Below are positions 59,363 through 64,000 of a DNA stretch of 64,000 nt, piece by piece. The position numbers and the translations under genes were made by a program. This DNA is from JAFDZO01 sp044226845 (lineage in GTDB: Bacteria; Bacteroidota; Ignavibacteria; Tepidaquicellales; Tepidaquicellaceae). How positions within the stretch are numbered: the stretch's first letter is position 1; the number at the start of each line of letters is the position of its first letter. Where the stretch lies: positions 68,972 through 132,971 of the forward strand of contig JBGAGG010000010.1 of the NCBI GenBank assembly GCA_044226845.1, given 5' to 3'. The notes below the pieces were generated by a model that was given only the letters and a program-made list of their open reading frames with translations, did no database searches and was not told the DNA's origin.

Positions 59363-60643
59363 TTATTTTAGAAGAATCATTTTTTTAGTTTCAGTAAATC
59401 CCTCAGCCTGAAGCTTATAGAAATAAACTCCACCTGCTAAATTTGCTGCATCAAAACTTACTTCGTAGTTTCCTGAGCTCTTACTTTCATTCAGTAGCAC
59501 TGCAACTTCCCTTCCGTTTATATCCATCACTTTTAAATTAACAAAAGAAGATTTTGGTAGTGAGAATGAGATTACTGTAGAAGGATTAAACGGATTCGGA
59601 TAATTCTGTTTTAGTTTAAACTCTTTTACGATTTCAATTCCTGGCTGAATACCAACAACATCAGTTGAAAGAAAAAATGCCCCTTTGTTATTTGTTCCTG
59701 CGTAGATTTTTCCGTTAGCTTCGCAAAACGAATATATATATGAAGTTCCGGGAATCCCTCCAGTAATTAACTGCCAGCTATCACCTTTATTTGTAGATTT
59801 GTAAATGTGGTCATGATTATATGAAATATAAAAATGTCCGCGGGAATCTACAAAAGATGCCTCTATCATTGCGCCTGCAGGTGCAGGAGTACTTATACTG
59901 ATAAAACTAATTCCATTATCCGTTGAACGGTTAGGACCATATGCATCACAAACATAAATTGCATCGTCTTTATCCTGTAAAACATTGTGAATGAATATAG
60001 GAGCGAATGTAGTCATATTAGACCAGTTATCACCGTTATTAGTAGATTTTACAACTCCGGCTAATGAAGTCCCCATAAAAATTCTTCCGTCTTTTAAAAG
60101 CTTCATACCCCCTACAAACCCCCCTGTAAGAATTGCTTTTTGCACCCAGTTGTTTCCTCCATCAGTTGATTTTAGCACAAGCGTTGCAACATCGCCTATA
60201 GTAGGTCCCTTAGTATAAGCGAATGCCGCAACAATAGAGCCGTCAGCCGGAAATACCATTCCGCCCCCTCCGGCATAATTATTCGGCAATGACCTTGTAA
60301 AGACATCCTGCCATGATGCGCCGTTATCAGTGGATCGGTGGATATAGGCTATACTAGTTGTATGTGAGTATCCGTAGATATCTCCATTAGGTGCAATAAA
60401 TATATCACTTATTCTTTTTCCTGTTAGACCGGAAAATGACCAGCTTGTATTATTGCCGGCAGTTCCTTTATATATTCCAACAGCCCAGCTTGATGCAAAA
60501 AGTTCTCCTGCTGCATTTGAATTCATAGCATATACCCAGTCAGAATTTGATGCAGACATTGTTCCGGCCGGAACCCAGCTTTCAACTGAGTAGCTATCTT
60601 TTAAGGCGAGAAGGAAGATAAGAGTTATTAAAATTTTTCTCAT
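59363..60643 (-). CDS. T9SS type A sorting domain protein with Asp-box propeller
   Basis: A secreted protein of about 426 aa from ATG at 60643, chosen because MRKILITLIFLLALKDSYSV then is a signal peptide; the frame runs on upstream to 60784 without sense. Asp-box words are HRSTDNGASWQDVFTRS, LKSTDGGNNWVQKAIL and YKSTNKGDSWQLITGG. The end is the T9SS domain ELKQNYPNPFNPSTVISFSL to ETKKMILLK. Paralogue of the gene at 57971. Confidence 0.87.
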   Translation of the reverse strand: MRKILITLIFLLALKDSYSVESWVPAGTMSASNSDWVYAMNSNAAGELFASSWAVGIYKGTAGNNTSWSFSGLTGKRISDIFIAPNGDIYGYSHTTSIAYIHRSTDNGASWQDVFTRSLPNNYAGGGGMVFPADGSIVAAFAYTKGPTIGDVATLVLKSTDGGNNWVQKAILTGGFVGGMKLLKDGRIFMGTSLAGVVKSTNNGDNWSNMTTFAPIFIHNVLQDKDDAIYVCDAYGPNRSTDNGISFISISTPAPAGAMIEASFVDSRGHFYISYNHDHIYKSTNKGDSWQLITGGIPGTSYIYSFCEANGKIYAGTNNKGAFFLSTDVVGIQPGIEIVKEFKLKQNYPNPFNPSTVISFSLPKSSFVNLKVMDINGREVAVLLNESKSSGNYEVSFDAANLAGGVYFYKLQAEGFTETKKMILLK

Positions 60644-60865
60644 GTTGATTTTAGTTTTAGTCAAAGCTACGACAATTATTTCGAATTTACAAAGAAACTT
60701 TTTTAAATTTGTGAGTAAAAAATTTCCCTTAGAATTTTTTTTGATACAAATTAAAAAAGACGCCTGAAACTTGCAAAGAAACATTTTCGAATTTGTGAAT
60801 ACATATTGATTTCACTTATAAATTAGAGTTAAATTTTTTATGTTAATAATAAATAAAAAATACAA

Positions 60866-61999
60866 TTGAGCGATATAAAAATAAGGAAAGTCATGAGTGA
60901 CTCCGATAAAAATTTGTTTATAAATTTTCCATGGAAAATTTATAAAGAATACCCTAATTGGGTGCCGCCGCTGAAATTCGATGTGAAGAACAATCTTAAC
61001 CCTGATAAAAATCCTTTCTTTCAGCACTCTAAAGTTGAGTTATATCTGGCTGAAGTTGATGGAAAGTTAGCAGGGAGAATAGCAGCGATTATAAATGATA
61101 ACCATAATAAGTTTCACCATGATAAAGTCGGTTTTTTTGGATTTTTTGAATGCATTAATAATAAACAGGTTTCACGCGCTCTTTTCGATAAGGCATATAA
61201 TTTTTTAAAAGATAACGGCATGGATACCATACGCGGACCTGTGAACCCTTCCACAAATGATGAATGCGGATTGCTTATAGATGCGTTTGATACTCCACCT
61301 GTTCTTTTAATGACTTATAATCCGCCGTATTATATTGATCTGATTGAAGATTACGGGTTCACTAAAGCAAAGGATTTATATGCAATGTATATTCCGAAAG
61401 AAGTTATAAAGAATGATGCTAAGATGTCACAGCTTGAGCGTATTTCAAACATGGTTAAAAAACGTGAGAATATTACTTTAAGAAATGTAAACTTAAAAGA
61501 TTTTGATAATGAAGTTCAGAGAATAAGAGAAATTTATAATAATGCCTGGGAAGAAAACTGGGGATTTGTACCGATGACGGAAGATGAATTCAAATATATT
61601 GCAAAGGCACTAAAACCAATAGCGGTAGAAGATTTTATAATTTTTGCTGAGGTAGATGGCAAAGCAATTGGCTTTTCATTAGCGCTGCCTGATTTTAATC
61701 AGGTGCTCCATAAAATGGACGGAACATTATTCCCTACCGGTATTTTCAAACTGCTTTATTATAAAGGAAAGATTGACTTACTTCGAGTTATTATAATGGG
61801 TGTCAATAAAGAGTATCACAAGAAAGGTATCGATGCTATTTTTTATCAGGATATAATTAAAGCCGGCAACAGGAAAGGATATAAAGGCGCAGAGATCTCA
61901 TGGGTGCTTGAAGATAACTATGCTATGAAGCAGACGTCTGAAAAGCTCGGCGCGCATGTTTATAAAACTTACAGGATTTATGATTTACCGATAAAGTAA
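60866..61999 (+). CDS. GNAT-fold acyltransferase-like protein (YghO-like)
   Basis: A 377 aa protein with a TTG start at 60866 (an in-frame ATG at 60893 is the alternative). Its first part YPNWVPPLKFDVKNNLNPDK, then NPFFQHSKVELYLAEVDGKL and AGRIAAIINDNHNKFHHDKV, followed by GFFGFFECINNKQVSRALFD, is a pattern I know from a bacterial GNAT family including E. coli YghO; the second half carries another GNAT-like domain (EVDGKAIGFSLALPDFNQVL). Its acyl donor and acceptor are unknown. A two-way terminator follows. Confidence 0.72.
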   Translation: MSDIKIRKVMSDSDKNLFINFPWKIYKEYPNWVPPLKFDVKNNLNPDKNPFFQHSKVELYLAEVDGKLAGRIAAIINDNHNKFHHDKVGFFGFFECINNKQVSRALFDKAYNFLKDNGMDTIRGPVNPSTNDECGLLIDAFDTPPVLLMTYNPPYYIDLIEDYGFTKAKDLYAMYIPKEVIKNDAKMSQLERISNMVKKRENITLRNVNLKDFDNEVQRIREIYNNAWEENWGFVPMTEDEFKYIAKALKPIAVEDFIIFAEVDGKAIGFSLALPDFNQVLHKMDGTLFPTGIFKLLYYKGKIDLLRVIIMGVNKEYHKKGIDAIFYQDIIKAGNRKGYKGAEISWVLEDNYAMKQTSEKLGAHVYKTYRIYDLPIK

Positions 62000-62010
62000 A
62001 ATACAAATAA

Positions 62011-62042
62011 AAAAAGACTTCGTATTAATTACGAAGTCTTTT
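62011..62042 (+). terminator. Two-way intrinsic terminator overlapping the DoxX stop
   Basis: An 11-bp perfect stem AAGACTTCGTA (62014-62024) / TACGAAGTCTT (62030-62040), loop TTAAT, with T or A runs on both sides. The TAA stop of the convergent doxX-like gene lies in the loop and its last codons in the stem. Confidence 0.87.
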
Positions 62043-62481
62043 CTAAAATTTCAACATCATCTCTTCTTTGTCTTCTCAAAAGCCACTCATCCATTGAATA
62101 CTTTCCGCTTCCCACAACTATCAGGAACATATAAATTGTTAAATACATCAGTCCAAGTTCTTTCTTCCCGAACGGATCGCTTGCATGAACAAGTACAACT
62201 GCAACCAGCATAGTAATTATTAAAGGAATGACTGCAATCCTTGTTCCTAATCCGAGTATTACTAAAATTGAGCAAAACACTTCTGCAAATATTGCCATCA
62301 TCAGAGATGGAATTGTCCCGACTCCCAGCGGGTCGCTGAATGTTATATCCCCTGTTGAAAAAAACTTCATCAGCTTTGGTATTCCGTGAGTAAGCATAAT
62401 TGAGCCTACGGCTATCCTTGTTATTAAAAGCACAATATTTAAATGCTGAGGAAGATAAGAAGTTCTTAATAATTTTAACAT
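62029..62481 (-). CDS. DoxX family membrane protein
   Basis: A 150 aa inner-membrane protein with four spans, of the DoxX family (oxidative stress and respiratory membrane complexes in some species). Signature blocks are LLITRIAVGSIMLTHGIPKL, IFAEVFCSILVILGLGTRIA and LVHASDPFGKKELGLMYLTI. The C-terminal codons and the stop lie in a terminator hairpin. Confidence 0.88.
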   Translation of the reverse strand: MLKLLRTSYLPQHLNIVLLITRIAVGSIMLTHGIPKLMKFFSTGDITFSDPLGVGTIPSLMMAIFAEVFCSILVILGLGTRIAVIPLIITMLVAVVLVHASDPFGKKELGLMYLTIYMFLIVVGSGKYSMDEWLLRRQRRDDVEILEKTS

Positions 62482-62597
62482 TTGTTGAATATTTTATTAG
62501 ATGAAATTAGATGATAAAAGTTGAAACAAAAAAAGCCGTGTTAGGTTCCGCTTACAATATATAAAATAAATTTCTATACATGATACTGATATAAAAT

Positions 62598-62628
62598 AAA
62601 AAACCCTGAAGGAAGCCTTCAGGGTTTC
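62598..62628 (-). terminator. Intrinsic terminator of the T9SS gene at 62688
   Basis: Stem AAACCCTGAAGG (62601-62612) / CCTTCAGGGTTT (62616-62627), with a T run on the minus strand after it, about 60 bp past the stop at 62688. Confidence 0.87.
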
Positions 62629-62687
62629 TATTATATCAGCAGATCAGGATTTGCAATAGTCTGATGACAATAACAATTTTATTTTAA

Positions 62688-64000
62688 TTATTTTACAAGT
62701 ACCATCTTCTTTGTTGAAACAAATTTTTCAGATGGACCTTGAGCGCTGATTGTATAGAAGTAGATACCGCTTGCTAAATTTGCACCGTTAAACTGAACGG
62801 TATAATATCCGGCAGATAACGCTGCATTGTTTACAAGGCTGGCAACTTCTTTACCGCTCATATCAAACAGCTTTATTGAAATTTTGCTGTCGAAAGGTAA
62901 ATCATAATTGATTTTTGTTGTTGGGTTGAACGGATTTGGGTAGTTCTGCGAAATCGCAAATTTTCCCGGTACACCGATCTCTACATAGCTTGCTAAGTTA
63001 TAATAAGTATAGTTTCCGTTGTAATCTACTTGTCTCAGTCTGTAATCATATTTACCTGTGTTAAGATTTCTGTCTGTGTATGAATAATTTACAGGTGTGT
63101 TTGAACTTCCTGTTCCTGCTACGAAACCAACTTTATTCCATGTTTCTGTTCCGTTGGCTTTTCTTTCAATATCAAAGCCTGAATTGTTATGCTCTGATGT
63201 TGTTGCCCAGTTAAGTTTAACTTCTCTTGATGTAACTGAGGATATAAAAGAAGAAAGTTCAACCGGTAATGGATTCGGATCTCCGCCTACAATAAATTCG
63301 GAGAAGCCAGTTGTAATACCTGTTCTGGAAAGTACTGGTGCTGAATTTGAACCTGTTGTAGTAACGTGTGTTCCGTCTAGTGTCCAAGGCGAACTGCTGT
63401 TTGCTCTCTTTAAAAGAACTAACTGAGTGTAATCAGTTACACCGGCAATACCTGTTGCGGTAAATGTTGCATCGTATGTACCGCCTGTTAAACCGTCGCC
63501 TGCATCAATTCTCCAGAAACCGTCATCAGATGTTCCTGTTATATTTATTGCACCTTCAGATAAAGGAAGACCGTTAGTTCCGCCCGGAGTAGCAATCCAT
63601 TGAGCAGTCAACGAACCGCCTACTGACGGAGCAACTGTAAAATTAATTGAAGCAGTTCTTGTATAGTTAGTTACTGCATCAGGTGAATCGGAATTGCCCC
63701 CTTTATTGACTTCTGATTTGCTGCCTGCTTTAGTATCAGCAATATTTGTTTTTAGAACCTTTGTATCTTTTGCATCAGAATTTTCTTCAGATACAGTATA
63801 TCCAACCGTACCTGCATACTCTTCAGTCGAAGGAGAGTAGAATCTATCAGATGACGCTAAAGGTGCAGTGCTTTGAATTCTGTCAGTAGTTACCTGTGCT
63901 CCTATCGGGAATACTATCGTTCCTGTTACTGCAGCTAACCATCTTTTAAAGTTACCGTTGATTACATTTGTAACATTACCTGTCATTGTTCCTGTTGCTG
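62688..64000 (-). CDS. T9SS type A sorting domain protein, partial (5' end outside window)
   Basis: The 3' part of a secreted protein, at least 437 codons to the window edge; the ATG at 63986 is internal, since the frame stays open upstream. There is no signal peptide here. It has Ser/Thr/Gly-rich strands (TAQWIATPGGTNGLPLSEGA), a region of fibronectin type (SREVKLNWATTSEHNNSGFD, then IERKANGTETWNKVGFVAGT) that is very like that of the propeller protein at 33753, and a T9SS domain NYPNPFNPTTKINYDLPFDS to TKKMVLVK. It is probably a surface or released protein. Confidence 0.85.
   Translation of the reverse strand, partial: ATGTMTGNVTNVINGNFKRWLAAVTGTIVFPIGAQVTTDRIQSTAPLASSDRFYSPSTEEYAGTVGYTVSEENSDAKDTKVLKTNIADTKAGSKSEVNKGGNSDSPDAVTNYTRTASINFTVAPSVGGSLTAQWIATPGGTNGLPLSEGAINITGTSDDGFWRIDAGDGLTGGTYDATFTATGIAGVTDYTQLVLLKRANSSSPWTLDGTHVTTTGSNSAPVLSRTGITTGFSEFIVGGDPNPLPVELSSFISSVTSREVKLNWATTSEHNNSGFDIERKANGTETWNKVGFVAGTGSSNTPVNYSYTDRNLNTGKYDYRLRQVDYNGNYTYYNLASYVEIGVPGKFAISQNYPNPFNPTTKINYDLPFDSKISIKLFDMSGKEVASLVNNAALSAGYYTVQFNGANLASGIYFYTISAQGPSEKFVSTKKMVLVK

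Overview
This is an AT-rich stretch of a bacterial chromosome. The lineage looks like the Bacteroidota-Chlorobiota-Ignavibacteriota (FCB) group, and Ignavibacteria-like bacteria fit best. The reasons are five secreted proteins ending in a type IX secretion (T9SS) type A sorting domain with the linker YPNPFNPST/YPNPFNPTT, a bacillithiol enzyme (BshC), the gene order pheT - coiled-coil gene - zapA - 6S RNA - rny, few clear Shine-Dalgarno sequences, and several TTG starts. The species cannot be named from the sequence. No prophage, transposase, CRISPR array, rRNA or tRNA gene was seen.

Layout. 1-4308 (minus): the 5' part of a lipoprotein gene, then a compact rRNA methyltransferase - glycosyltransferase - bshC run. 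4478-8235 (plus): a T9SS beta-helix protein, an MFS transporter and lipoate-protein ligase, 16 bp apart. 8232-9563 (minus): four coupled small genes (MmcQ/YjbR, cupin, group III truncated globin, a Bacteroidetes-type small protein). Next come pyruvoyl arginine decarboxylase, tyrS-smpB, a glyoxalase-II-like hydrolase, secreted proteins, an M48 protease, an enoyl-CoA hydratase, a large zinc metalloprotease and an SRPBCC protein. 18460-21648 holds an arginine-dihydrolase-like enzyme, an aspartate carbamoyltransferase and an ArgD-type aminotransferase. 21652-27544 (minus) is the cell-division and RNA block: coaE, rny, 6S RNA, zapA, coiled-coil gene, pheT. 28338-31969 has mnmA, pta, a rhodanese, a pore-like membrane protein and a lipoprotein.

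32049-36765 is the loosest part. It has a lone MlaF-like ATPase, about 0.9 kb of repeats, a seven-bladed propeller T9SS protein, and a 1.2 kb spacer with several intrinsic terminators and a candidate structured RNA. 36766-46783 returns to housekeeping: a DEAD-box helicase, murI, pyrE, an MscS channel, an acyl-CoA dehydrogenase, ftsY, mutL and a Rieske oxygenase. 46854-64000 is mostly envelope and secreted functions: an outer-membrane receptor, Asp-box proteins, an aspartyl protease, T9SS cargo and DoxX.

The most unusual locus is 50830-52900. A sigma-54 response regulator stops just where its DNA-binding helix-turn-helix should begin. Facing it on the other strand are two paralogous single-membrane-span proteins of 36-37 aa, with a close match to a sigma-54 promoter in front and an intrinsic terminator behind. 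A third small membrane ORF with a weaker sigma-54-like site lies upstream. None of these three ORFs is long enough for routine gene calling, and together they look like an envelope-response unit I cannot match to a known system.

Intergenic regions also carry several families of degenerate inverted repeats, listed individually.
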